Positions 23,170 to 33,605 of a stretch of DNA of 64,000 nucleotides are shown in pieces. The notes beneath the pieces were generated by a model. The model was not told where the DNA came from and made no database searches. It saw nothing but the letters and a program-made list of their open reading frames with translations. Both the position numbers and the translations under genes were made by a program. The stretch lies in the NCBI GenBank assembly GCA_961205875.1, contig OY540821.1:8928001-8992000 (forward strand), given 5' to 3'. Source of the stretch: Sialis fuliginosa. Taxonomy: Eukaryota; Arthropoda; Insecta; Megaloptera; Sialidae. Within the stretch, counting starts at the first letter, position 1; the number at the start of each line of letters is the position of its first letter.

Positions 23170-26117
23170 CTATTTGACGAGCTTTTCCAGTTGAGTAGAA
23201 TTTTCTTGATCTATTAATTTTTGCCTTCGTTTGTTTTTATTAACATCTTCAATGCGAGTCACATCTTTAATTGGTTTGTTTTTAAGAATGACGTGGTAAG
23301 CTCTCTGGTACAAAAAAATAGCCCATAATAAATACCAAATAGATATAAGTGGCCACATAACTTTAATAAATAAGACGTATGTATATGACGTCTGAAAATA
23401 AAAACGTAATTTAAAAAAAAATTCGTTTGGACTATTTTGTATGTATTTGTTAATAGGTGTCTGTCCCGTTACTTTGGAAGAACAGCTTGTATATATCGGA
23501 ATAAATATCATTATCAGATAATTCAATATATTTGAGAATTTATTCTTCATTATTAATTAATTTTTTTTCTGGGGGAGGGGTAAATTTGTTGGCGTCTATT
23601 CATTTTAGTTTAGGGGGTGGGACGGGACAGATTTTAAAAATATTTCAGATACAGGGGCCCAAATTATTCTAATTATTCAAAATAGTTCAAATAATAAATT
23701 AAGTCAAATTTTGAGTAGTTTTTGCTAATGCGAATTGAATGCATGGGAGGGCGGGAGGTGTTTGTGAATATACATTTTTAGATTTAATTTACCTGCCATA
23801 GAAGAAAGTCACTAAATCTGACCTCTCCTGAAGTCCTAATCAATAGATCAGGTTCTGAAATAGATTTATTCATGTACATGCATTTTGTTAATAATTCTTC
23901 ATCGATATCATCAACTTGTACTATTTTATTTTCTACTCCTTTGACAACTGTTTTTACTGCATGAGTTATCTCGTCTCGGGCTGAAAAAAATATCATAAAA
24001 AATAAAGTATGAAAATCGAAAAAGTTGAATATATTCCAGTGGTGGGGGGGGGAGTTTTCTATTACATTTTTATTGGATTTGTTTGTTAGTGAATTCAAAA
24101 ACTACTGTACTGATTTTGATGCGACTTTTACTATCAGAAAAAATGTAATAAGACTCAAATTCGTAGAAAAAAGGAAAAATTCAAAGCTCTGTAATTAATT
24201 GATCTTTACAAATCTTTTCGCAAATTTAAGTTATATTTATTTTTCGTGAAGTTATACAAAAAAAACGTAGTATGTATACTTACAGGTATAAGCAATAGCT
24301 ATATTTATTGTTAGTGCTTTGCTATCCTTTGAACTTGTTTGTATTTTTGAAAACAGGTGTCTCAGATCAGGTTCTATGTAATCTATGTTCCCTATAATAC
24401 GGAAACACATGCCTTTGCCATTCGCGTAGTCTCTAGAATAATATCAATCAACATACAGATATATTGTGGGCCCCACCAAGCACTACCTAATACGGACCCC
24501 AATATATCCTTCACCGGGGCCTCCATTTTATTTGGTTTATTGAAATATAAAAATTAAAAAATTAAAACTTAGAGATGGTTTTAAGTAAGCCTTCGATGCT
24601 CTTTGATATTATTTATTAAAAAAAAATTAATATTTTGCATTGTTGAATCCAAAAATATGATTTTTTTTATTATATTTATTATTTATATAGATAAAATAAA
24701 GTTATATAATATAAATTTTAAAAATTGTAGTATCGATTTTATAAAATAACACTATAAAAACATACTCATTGCAATTACTTGAAGATATTTCTTTAATTTA
24801 CATTTTTAAAGACATAGATTATACGTCTTTCCCGGAGTAAACATGAGTGCACGAAAGAAAGCAAGGAAAAAGTCACACTTGGAATGGGGGGGGGGGGGGC
24901 GGGGGGCTATGAAGTTTTAAACGATATTTTAATAGAACTCCTCCTCACTGTATTATTATTTTTATCTACCCCCCCTCCTTCAGTGTAAATTCTTTATTCA
25001 ACACTCATGGGCGCCGGCAGAATTTCTTTCCTTCTTTCAGGGGGGTGCATCTAGATATATAAAATTAAATGCGGCCCGTGAGGATAATTAAAAAATAATA
25101 ATAATAATTTTGTAAAAATAAACCTGCATTGAAATTAACATAACTAAAAAAAAGGTCTTCAGTTCTTATTTTTCCTAATCAAACTTTATTTAAATTTATA
25201 AAATTAGGAATTGAAATTGGCACGTCCAAAAAAAAAAAGTCCTCAGTTTTATATTCTGACTTGCGGATACCTATGACTTATGTCCGGTATCATAAAGGAC
25301 CTAACAAATTTGTTAGCTAACAAACACTTTCAACTGAGATATCAAACTTATATGACAGTTCTTTTGGAGTTTGTTGATGACTTTGACAAGTTTCGCGCAC
25401 GCGTTGAAGGTAAATACAAACGGTATTAAAACAGTGGTGATGTTATGAAAATTATTTTGTACGGTCAAAGATGCCAACTGTGTTACAATTAGTTGAAGTG
25501 TCACTGCTCTAAATTCCATAACTAATCCATAGATACTAGTACAGTATTAATACCCCATTTGAATGTAATTGCTAGCTAACAAATTTTGTTAGGTTCTTTA
25601 TAATACCGGGCATTAAACTATTAACTGTTATTCAAAGAGTGAATTTTAAAATAAAATTTGTATTTCTTAATTTTTACATTTTCATGTATTTTTTCTTTTA
25701 TGCCAGGGGGGTGCAAGTGCATCTCCTTGCACCTCCTTTCCGGTGCCCATGTCAACACTCATCACAAAAAAACCACAAAAATTCGACTTACATGTCTGCA
25801 TATAATTCTTCCATTTTCTCCCGGAATATATCCATGATTGTGTCAACATCATCCTTAGGCCTTTTAAAATTCTCAATACTGAAAGCGTACACGGTAATTT
25901 CCCTGATTCCCACGTTCGTGCACCACGCTATCAACTTGGATAGTTTGTAAAAACCATTTATGTATCCCGTTTTGTTATCCCAATGTTGGGATTTAGCGTA
26001 TCTCCTGTTCCCGTCCATGATGATTGCCAAATGTTTGGGGACGTTCCCGGATTTTACAATGTCTATGAACATCTGCTGGAACCACGTAATTGCCCCATCA
26101 TCTCTGATCCAAGACAT
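23170..26117 (-). CDS. DHDDS: Dehydrodolichyl diphosphate synthase subunit, copy B
   Basis: Second cis-prenyltransferase gene, same predicted reaction as copy A. Minus-strand exons: 26117-25792, 24432-24284, 23980-23793, 23391-23170 (294 aa). All intron positions and phases match copy A. Exon 2 is 149 nt in both, and exon 3 is one codon longer here (NKSISEPD against NKMSNPD). Motifs retained: [13 protein letters not shown] (Asp35), [27 protein letters not shown] and [15 protein letters not shown]. The N-terminal and C-terminal parts are well diverged (tail NKNKRRQKLIDQENS), so the duplication is not recent, and selection appears to have kept the active site. Intron 1 is enlarged by a hAT-type element with a nested Harbinger-like MITE. 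Sub- or neofunctionalisation is possible but not shown. Confidence 0.9.
25006..25751. mobile_element. hAT-type element with perfect TSD, hosting a second MITE
   Basis: Termini CATGGGCGCCGG and CCGGTGCCCATG, flanked by TCAACACT at 24998-25005 and 25752-25759 (perfect 8-bp duplication). Total 746 bp, of which 332 bp belong to the nested element at 25281-25612. It is inserted in intron 1 of DHDDS copy B, about 30 bp from the exon 1 donor. Confidence 0.9.
25281..25612. mobile_element. Harbinger-like MITE (TGTCCGG ends, TTA TSD)
   Basis: 332 bp. Ends TGTCCGGTATCATAAAG and CTTTATAATACCGGGCA are inverted repeats, followed inside by CTAACAAATTTGTTAGC-type palindromes. TTA flanks both sides (25278-25280, 25613-25615), as in PIF/Harbinger insertions. 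A larger relative lies at 41431-42490. Confidence 0.85.
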
Positions 26118-27649
26118 TTTTGTGATAGGAAGAAACTAATACTGAAGAATTCGATTAAAATCAAATGGTATTTATATGAATGTTATGGTAATTAGATAGT
26201 AGGGGACATTGAAGATAAAACTAGTTTATAGTGTGATTTTTTAAGCTAGAAGGCTATCAGAAAATTCACTGTGGAAAGAGTAGGCCGTAGAGCTGGGCGC
26301 GGGCCGTGAATTTTTCAGGTCACGTAAGCGTGAACGATTTTCAAATCTTGAATCGTAAGCGTGCGTGATCGTGAGCTAAATTAAAACAACCGTGCGTGAC
26401 CGTACGTGAGTACATTTTTCTCGTGCAGCATGAGTATATTTTGAAGATAATTTTTTTTATAAACATATTTGATCTTTTTTTAATAAGTATCTGAATTAAT
26501 AGCGCATAAATATAATGTTTTAAAACGAATTTTGATATTAAAAAATACAGTATAAAAAATAAATGTAATTTTTAGAAGCACATTCATTGTAGTTTTATTT
26601 TCTTATTGTTTTGTTTGCTATTACTTGTAGTAGAAATGCAGTTTAGAAGAAATAATATGAATACAAAATATACACATAATATATTGTACGTAAAAAATAT
26701 TAATTTTCATCATTTCAAAATTTAATTTACAACAATTACATTCAATCGTGTCACGAGCGTGACTCGCCGTGCGTGATCAGACATGAGTAAAAAAATAGTA
26801 TTCGTGAGCGAATGAGTGAATACTTTTTTTGTAACCGTGAGTGAACGGGCGTGACTAAAAAATTTTCATTCACTATTTTTATGTGCAAGATTGTTTTAAA
26901 ATATTTTTCTACTATTTATGTAGGAGTACAATCGACTGAAATGTTCTATTTGAGACTAATTTTAATAATAATCTTGTCAATGTTCATGGTTATTTTCCAT
27001 ATTATTGTTTTAACTCAATTACAATCGCATTTGAAAATAAATATAAAATATTTGCCCCATTTACCTTATAATAACACGTATTTTAATATTTTAAACGATA
27101 TAGCAAAAAAATAATTTTATGATTGTTGTTTATTAATTTTTGTGGTTTTTTTTGGTCGTAAATTGGTCGAAGTATCATTGTTGTTCCAATTATATGGCCT
27201 TTTTCGTATGGTATTATACCACAGAACATTAAATATATTATACAGTTACATACGTTACATAGTTGATTGAAGTTAAAAAATGTTTTTAAGGTAATGTAAT
27301 TAATTAGTATATAGGCAACTTAAATATACAACACAGTAAATGAAGTTGTCTATCACAAATAAAAATGTTTACTAATATTTAAAATAATAAAAATAAATTG
27401 ATTATGTATCAAAATATCTTTGATAATTAGTTAATTAGAAATTAATGGTAATCAACAAATCGGGGCCTTGTGCACGTACCTTACAACATTATATTGTCCT
27501 TGATATACGATTTTTTTATTATTTGGGGCTCAGAAACCAGTCTGTGCCTAATTTAAAAAATGGAAAAAAATGGCTATTTGTCAATAAATAAATAAAACTA
27601 TCATTACTTTTTAAAACATATATTTATACAAATATACAAAACAATAACA
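26118..27649. other. Intergenic, DHDDS copy B promoter side and DDRGK1 3' side
   Basis: No ORF is supportable. It contains the GTGCGTGA-rich repeat (26290-26870) and AT-rich sequence. A minus-strand AATAAA candidate for DDRGK1 lies at 27515-27520. The first 170 bp upstream of DHDDS copy B probably hold its promoter, without recognisable motifs. Confidence 0.45.
26290..26870. mobile_element. Element with GTGCGTGA-rich inverted ends
   Basis: About 580 bp. Both ends consist of degenerate GTGCGTGA / GTGAGTGA words. The left part starts near GGCCGTGAATTTTTCAGG. The right part ends CGTGACTAAAAAATTTTC then ATTCAC, its imperfect inverted match. The core is about 330 bp of AT-rich sequence. It is probably a non-autonomous DNA transposon; exact ends are uncertain. 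Confidence 0.5.
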
Positions 27650-28629
27650 TTATGAAACTTGCGGAGTTAAACTGATCAACTGATTACTATTTTCAGCCAG
27701 TTCTGAGATCGACACGCGGCCTCTGTTTTTTATAAACTGAGCGATAGACTTAAGTTCTTCATGCGAGATATAAATAAACTTCCCACGGTCATCTATAACC
27801 CCACTTAACCGTCCGTCAGCTCTCAACTGTTGAATTCTATCAATAACCGCTTGCGTTTTCAATTTAAAATGTGTCGCCACATCTTCAATAATCACCACTT
27901 TATTATCTTTAATAAACTTGATGAATTCTTCAAGAAGGTTTTTTTCATCATCAACTTCATTCTCATCAAACCCTTCTTCCTCAACTTGGAATGCGGCTTT
28001 CAGTTTTAGATACTCCTCGTGTTCACGCCGTTCTTCTTCTTCTCTTGCTTTGCGTTCTTCCTCTTCGCGTTTCTTCTCTTCTTCTGCTTCTTTTTCGCTT
28101 GCTTTTTTCCGTTCCTCATCGGCTAATTCCGCCCGTTTCTTTCTCTCTTCACGTTCCTGTTCTTCATGTTCTCTTTGCACTTTACGTTCGGCCTTTGCTT
28201 CAAGTTTTGCGCGTTTCTTTGCCCCAACTTTATCAAGATCAGGTATGTCTATGTTTCTGTTTGCGGGTTCAACGTTTTCATCAGCTGCAATGTTTTCGTC
28301 TTCATTATCAAGATTGTCATAGTGGCGCACTAGGAAATGTAAAAATAGTTAGGTAAACATTTTTTTTAATGGTTAAAATCGATTACCATTTGCTCGGAGC
28401 CGGGCACGTTGATTCCTGACTACTTGGGCTCTTCGGGGGATATTTTCATTGACAACTCTTTGATTTTCATTTCTGATAGGCTCATCAACTGGAAAATATA
28501 AAATTTATAGGACTGACATATGGAATTAAAATAACAAATACCTTTTTCTGTTCGGGATTTTAGAAATAAAAATATGGTTATTAGTAACGCAATAGCAGCA
28601 ACTATTGCAACCAATAATGTCCATTCCAT
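27650..28629 (-). CDS. DDRGK1: DDRGK domain-containing protein 1 (UFBP1)
   Basis: ER-membrane adaptor of the UFM1 ligase (with UFL1 and CDK5RAP3), acting in ribosome UFMylation and ER-phagy. Minus-strand exons: 28629-28542, 28488-28387, 28329-27650 (289 aa, human about 314). A single N-terminal membrane anchor (residues 4-24, [19 protein letters not shown]) is followed by a basic linker. Next comes a long charged coiled coil (about 95-175, repeats of EEERK type) and a C-terminal winged-helix region with the name motif [12 protein letters not shown] (DDRGK at 243-247). The family signature is complete. The start matches the usual ME-W type and a short first exon. A candidate poly(A) signal is on the minus strand at 27515. 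Confidence 0.95.
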
Positions 28630-29408
28630 TTTATCGATAAATAAAGTAATGAAATTATTTCAATTCAGGTTTCATAATAATATAACCTAACATACGATGT
28701 GTCAAATTCGTGAGTTAATCAACCATGGAGGTATTTATACGTCCATGGTCTCCATGGAATATACCTGTTGCACAATTCAGGTTGCATATTAAGCTGCGTT
28801 TCCACGATGACATATCGCTCGATTCGAGCTTTTAAGTAATCATAAGATTGGTTTTTTAATTCTGCATCAAGCGAGAGGTAAATATCAATTAAAATAATTT
28901 GTTTCATAATATAAAATATAGATCAATTGACCAGCAATCAAATAAAACGATCAAACTCAAATCCGCGAGTGATATCGTAAGCGCTTTTTTGACACTTGAA
29001 TCGAGCGTCATCGTGAAAATGAACCTTAAAGTTGCACAATTTCAAATATGTAATAATGATTTTAATTACTTATTGTTATCTTATGCTTGTTATTGTTAAT
29101 TTTTTAATTTCCTTTTTTTTAGTTTTTGTATGACATATCACCATTTTTTTAATTATAATTATATAAATAAAATGTAGATTTCATATTGTAAAATTGCAAT
29201 CAATTTAATATTTATTTCAAAATAAAAAACTACAATCATTGGTGCATTTAATCATGCTTATTGATCTGGAAAATTGATTTCTCTAACAATACAACAAGTT
29301 TAAATAGATAAAAACTGTGTAATAAATAAATACAATAGTAACATAAGACCCAGCTTTATTTTGTTTTTATTTTAAATACACTTAAATAACAATGTGAGAG
29401 AAATCCAG
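28630..29408. other. Intergenic between DNAJC25 and DDRGK1
   Basis: Holds the DDRGK1 promoter (right of 28629) and the DNAJC25 3' end. A minus-strand AATAAA lies at 29355-29360, about 50 bp past the DNAJC25 stop. A small imperfect inverted repeat surrounds 28785-29035 (ATTCGAGC / CGAATCGAGCGTCATCGTG words). No gene is seen. Confidence 0.5.
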
Positions 29409-30416
29409 TTACGAGTCATCAAAAGTCATTCTCCCAACTCCGTGGTTTTTGATATAACGTCTGTAAGCTTTGTATTTTGCGTTTGCAGCCAATGATTTCT
29501 TCATGTTTTCTTCTTCTTCTTTCTGCCACTCGATAAAGTGGCTCTTTTCCCACAACTGCCTCTGCAGGTATTCCCTTTTCTTTGATTCTTCCAATGCATC
29601 AAATTGATTTTGGCCCATTTTCAAGAACTTTCTAATGACGTACAGTTTTTCTTCTTCTCCATACGGCTGTCTCATGATATCATATTTCCAGATCCATGTT
29701 ACATACCATACTAAATACATTGTTATCGTGTAAGGCGAAATAAGTAACTGTATCCAAAGAATATCGGTGATGTTAGGTTTTGCGTATGAGCCCTTAATGT
29801 CCATATTGTCTTCAATAACTCTCCGAATTATTGCATTCATTTCTTCTTTTTGTTCGTTTTTACTTTTCTTTTTATTACTCTTCCCGTTCTGTAAGAGCCC
29901 TTCTTCTTTAGCCACCTCCATGGCTTTGTTTTTATACTTTGGAAGTGTCATGAAATAATTTATCGCAGTTTCATATCTCTGCCACGCACTGTAGTACTGA
30001 ATAACAGATATGATGGTTATCGTAACGGCTATAACTAATCGGACGTCTACCTTAGGCGCAACTCTGCGTCTGTAGTAGCGGTAGTAATGAGCGTAGTATT
30101 CTTCAGGATGGTCAAGCATGTAATCATAATCAGATCTGGTTTCTTCATCTTTCAAAAGTTCGTAAGCGGTTGCTATTTCTTTGAATTTCTCTTCGGCTTC
30201 TTTCTTTGCTTCCTCACCTTTATGCAAGTCAGGATGGAATTTCCTTGCAAGTAGCCGATAGTTTTTAGATATCTCTGATTTGGTGGACTCCCTCGTAACT
30301 CCAAGTACATCGTAACAGTTGTCTTTACCGCAATATATTCCTTCAAGTAATTGTGAACAACACGTGTGTGATATTGTAAGTAGAATAAAAAGGTATAATA
30401 AATATTTCCAGTCCAT
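29409..30416 (-). CDS. DNAJC25: DnaJ homolog subfamily C member 25
   Basis: ER-membrane J-domain co-chaperone thought to recruit an HSP70 partner. Single-exon gene, 335 aa (human 360). Signal peptide at 1-21 (LLYLFILLTISHTCC), then IYCGKDNCYDVLGV opening the J domain, with the essential HPD at 61-63 and DEETRSDYDYMLDHPEEYY at about 90-108. Transmembrane segments lie at about 125-143 (VRLVIAVTITIISVIQYYS) and 219-243 (ILWIQLLISPYTITMYLVW). A basic KKKSK linker sits between them, and the conserved C-terminal tail ends KNHGVGRMTFDDS. No introns, unlike all neighbours. It is divergent to DALRD3, with only 306 bp between start codons. Confidence 0.96.
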   Translation of the reverse strand: MDWKYLLYLFILLTISHTCCSQLLEGIYCGKDNCYDVLGVTRESTKSEISKNYRLLARKFHPDLHKGEEAKKEAEEKFKEIATAYELLKDEETRSDYDYMLDHPEEYYAHYYRYYRRRVAPKVDVRLVIAVTITIISVIQYYSAWQRYETAINYFMTLPKYKNKAMEVAKEEGLLQNGKSNKKKSKNEQKEEMNAIIRRVIEDNMDIKGSYAKPNITDILWIQLLISPYTITMYLVWYVTWIWKYDIMRQPYGEEEKLYVIRKFLKMGQNQFDALEESKKREYLQRQLWEKSHFIEWQKEEEENMKKSLAANAKYKAYRRYIKNHGVGRMTFDDS

Positions 30417-30722
30417 TTTGTGTGATCAGTATGTGATATAAAAATCACAAAATTGTTAAGAACTATGCATTTCTTTTGTTCGAATTAAATAAATAAAAGA
30501 TTCGGTTTTCTATGTTCTTTTTGTACTGCTTTCTTCTTTCCACATCTTAAATTTAACACCACTATCTTTAATTTTGACCACGTTCCCACAACTGTCTTTC
30601 AACCAATCCAGTTTGAAGTGCTGTCATCTTGACAACTATCCACAGACCTCAAAGTTGCACGCACGCTCATTCAACCCATTCAACATTTACAACACCTTAT
30701 CCGTCACTGTCATATTTTAAAC
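30417..30722. promoter_or_regulatory. Bidirectional promoter region, DNAJC25 / DALRD3
   Basis: 306 bp separate divergent start codons, so both promoters and 5' UTRs must fit here. GC content is higher on the DALRD3 side, with short words such as ACGCACGCTC. No TATA box can be assigned. Bidirectional function is inferred from spacing alone. Confidence 0.5.
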
Positions 30723-32843
30723 ATGGAAGTTACATCTGCGTATATTTTAGAAAATACTATTTTAAATCTATATGAATTGATTGTGGGACATAAAGAACTG
30801 AAAGGAGAGTGTAAAATAATTAAGAAACACACGAACCAACTAGATGAAAATGGGGATATGAGTTTTCCATTAGTTTTAAAACCTTGGTTAGGACACATAC
30901 AAAATTATTTTGAAGATTGTAATAATATATTGGATTATATAGATAAACCGTCGAAAGATAAAACACAGTGCCTTATAGATTTAAGTAAACATTGGGTTCT
31001 TGCAATTTGTCGATGCACAATAATAAAAGAAAGAGTTATTCTACATTTCAATCGAAGTGCAGCATTTTCTAGTGTGTTAAAATACGTATTACAAACAGGG
31101 AAGTGTTTCGGTTCTGGTGAAAACAATACTTCAAAAAGATTCAGTTTAAAAACTAGCATAAAAGTAGAAGAAAATGAAGATTTAACATTATTACGATTAA
31201 GAATAATCGCTAGTGTAACTTTAAGGTTATTAAAAAATGCTGGTTATGATTTAAAAATGACTGAAGACAATAACGAAGATGAAAGTACAGTGTGTATACA
31301 TTTTTCTGAGAAATCTAATCAAAATAAAGAACAAATATGCATTTACTGTGGACCAGTGATTGAAAATTCTAACGTAAAGAAGAGTAGAACAAATAGCGAT
31401 GAATATTATAGGTAAATAGAGTGTTATTATTTAATTCTTCAACTCTGTCAGTCAGATATTTTCAGGAAACGTACAACTGATATGCAATTAATGGCACAGC
31501 ATAAATACGGAATGCGTGTTACTTCTGAGACAGGATGGGGAGAGTTTTTTTCAGAGCTGGGTTCGGCTGCCGTTATATTTGATATGTTACAAAATAAACC
31601 CAGTAGTGCTTTGTTGATAAATATGAATAACACAAATTGTTGCAACAATAAAGGTATTCAAAAACGAAATAATATCAGTCAAAAAATACTTGTAACTACT
31701 AATTTCTAGGTGCCTCATTTATTTTATATAACTGTGCAAGGTTGGCAGCGATAAATAGAAAATTTGAAGCGGAGGTTGAAAAAAAACAAATAAGTCAGTT
31801 ACCGGCTATAGAAAATGTTGATTTTTCTCTTTTAATACAGCCTGTATGTTTATTTGTAGTATATTATTATATATAAAATAAAATAAATTTGGTTTTCTGT
31901 ATATATTTTTAGGAAGAATGGGAACTATTTTATAATTATATTTTACCATATCCAGCAGTACTGAAAAGGTGTATTCAAAGTTTCGAAAACGGAAAAGTAA
32001 ATCCGCAGTATTTGTGTTCTTTTTTGAGTGGATTGAGTTCTACCTTTAGTGTTTATTACAGAAGAGTTCGAATTGTCACTGTAAGTAATAAATATTTGCT
32101 ATGGGACTTTCTTATACATAATATTGAGAGTGTATGTGTTTCTAATTATAAAAACAAATATTTCTGGCTGATTGATGAAAGATGGAAACAATGAATGAGA
32201 CATGACTTATAGAAAGTAACATTCTCTACAACTTTTATTACACAAATTTTTTTGTATCGCGAACCGTTTAAAAAATAATTTAAAAATCAAAAAAATTTTT
32301 TTTGGGTTAATTAGTAAGAGTTAGAAAAAAATGAATGGGACACAAATGATAGAGAATAATATTCTTTACAACTTCTAACTGAAATATTTTCTTCTAAAAT
32401 GCACGGTTTCAAAAATAATACGAAAAATACAAAAATTGAGAAAACTTTTTGTTTCTAAATATAAAATTTCATCCTTTTATGTTTTCTCGTTTTTAGTTAC
32501 TACAATATATTTATCAAAGCCAGTATAAAAAACATTATTTATTCTTTTTATTTTAATTTGTAATTTAAATGCGATATTTCGAAAATGCATTAGAAGAAGA
32601 ATGCTTTATTGTAATAAAATCCCCCCTTTCCCCCTTCCACACCTTTTGTTGCTGTTAAAACATAATTTTCTATGATTAAGAAAATTATACAATTTTTAAT
32701 TTAATAGACTTTTCGTATTCTAGATGAACAGAAGTCACTTGTTACCTGTTATGTTTGCAAGACTGTATTTATTACAGGCATTAGAACAAGTGTTACACAA
32801 TGGACTTGATATTTTAGATATCAAACCAGTTAAACAAATGTAG
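30723..32843 (+). CDS. DALRD3: DALR anticodon-binding domain-containing protein 3
   Basis: Partner of the METTL2 methyltransferase that, in mammals, directs 3-methylcytidine formation at position 32 of certain arginine tRNAs. It is an arginyl-tRNA-synthetase relative without the aminoacylation core. Exons 30723-31411, 31466-31653, 31710-31843, 31913-32080, 32724-32843 (432 aa; mammalian proteins about 540). The middle has MRVTSETGWGEFFSELGSAAVIFDM, written as MRVTSETGWGEFF then SELGSAAVIFDM. The DALR domain follows: GASFILYNCARLAAI near 293, then LPYPAVLKRC, LSSTFSVYYRRVRIV, and LLPVMFARLYLLQALEQVL at the end. Phases agree at every junction. AATAAA lies at 32869, 26 bp past the stop. The N-terminal third is diverged. 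Confidence 0.92.
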
Positions 32844-33605
32844 TGATATATTTGTAGGTATGTTGGTTAATAAAATTGTTTAAAAACAGTAATTATATTT
32901 TATTTATTCTACACCAGTGTAAATTTCGTCTTTATTTTTCATTGTTGTAAAAAAACCATTTCCTTAAGGTACTGCCACTGGTCTGGTAAGTTTGATTATA
33001 CATATTATTATTATAAAGCATTTTAATTTAAAATATTAAAGTATAGTACAACTTCTTTTAAAGTGTATTTCTTAAACGAATAAAGGTATACAATTTACTT
33101 CTCTAAACGTATGGTTTCTTTCTCCAATATTTTATGTAGGTTATGTTGAATTTTGTAACAATGTTTGTAGTTGTCACTTGTTTAAATCTTTTTGAATTGA
33201 AATTTTACACTCTTAACAGAAATAATTAAACCAAATAACCTTGAAAATAAAGAAGTTATAATAAATAAATAATAAATAAATAAAATAAAAGAATGTATTT
33301 TTCTCATCTCGCCGCCACTGCATTTTGTTTTGTTCAAGAAATCGCCGCATGTCACTCACGTGACTCGTGTCTCTACCTGGTATCCGAATAGACATTCGGG
33401 GTAGTTCGTGCGTTGACCACTGCGCATCGATTGTTGCGCACCCAACGTCAGGCAGTCGGTTTGACATCAATACGGAGTGAGTTTCGTGTGGACGTTCGTC
33501 GTGGTAGTAGTGTACGTTTCCGTTTTGTGTTGTCACGCTAAAACAAATATATTTGTGCTGTTTAAACGTATTTGTGTGGTAAAATCTGATCGCTAGTGTT
33601 ACAAA
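32844..33605 (+). promoter_or_regulatory. MXD promoter and 5' UTR with a canonical E-box
   Basis: From the DALRD3 poly(A) site to the MXD start. The segment 33300-33605 is clearly more GC-rich than its surroundings, as expected for a promoter. It contains a perfect CACGTG at 33357-33362, the binding site of MAX heterodimers, about 245 bp upstream of the ATG. Autoregulation by the MAX network is an inference. The antisense reading frame at 33213-33536 is not convincing as a gene. Confidence 0.45.

Noticed and set aside
24843..25280. G-rich run and frames near 24.9 kb taken as a possible regulatory G-quadruplex
   Set aside because: It is a plain homopolymer next to a transposon boundary; similar runs occur in many elements here.
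25639..26195. Plus-strand frames across 25.6-26.2 kb
   Set aside because: Shadows of DHDDS copy B exon 1 and the adjacent hAT element.
27918..28356. Long plus-strand frames rich in Ser/Leu
   Set aside because: Antisense shadows of the DDRGK1 coiled-coil coding sequence.
33213..33536. 107-codon minus-strand frame upstream of MXD
   Set aside because: It lies in the MXD promoter/5' UTR, its composition follows that region's GC rise, it ends in low-complexity sequence, and no family is recognisable.
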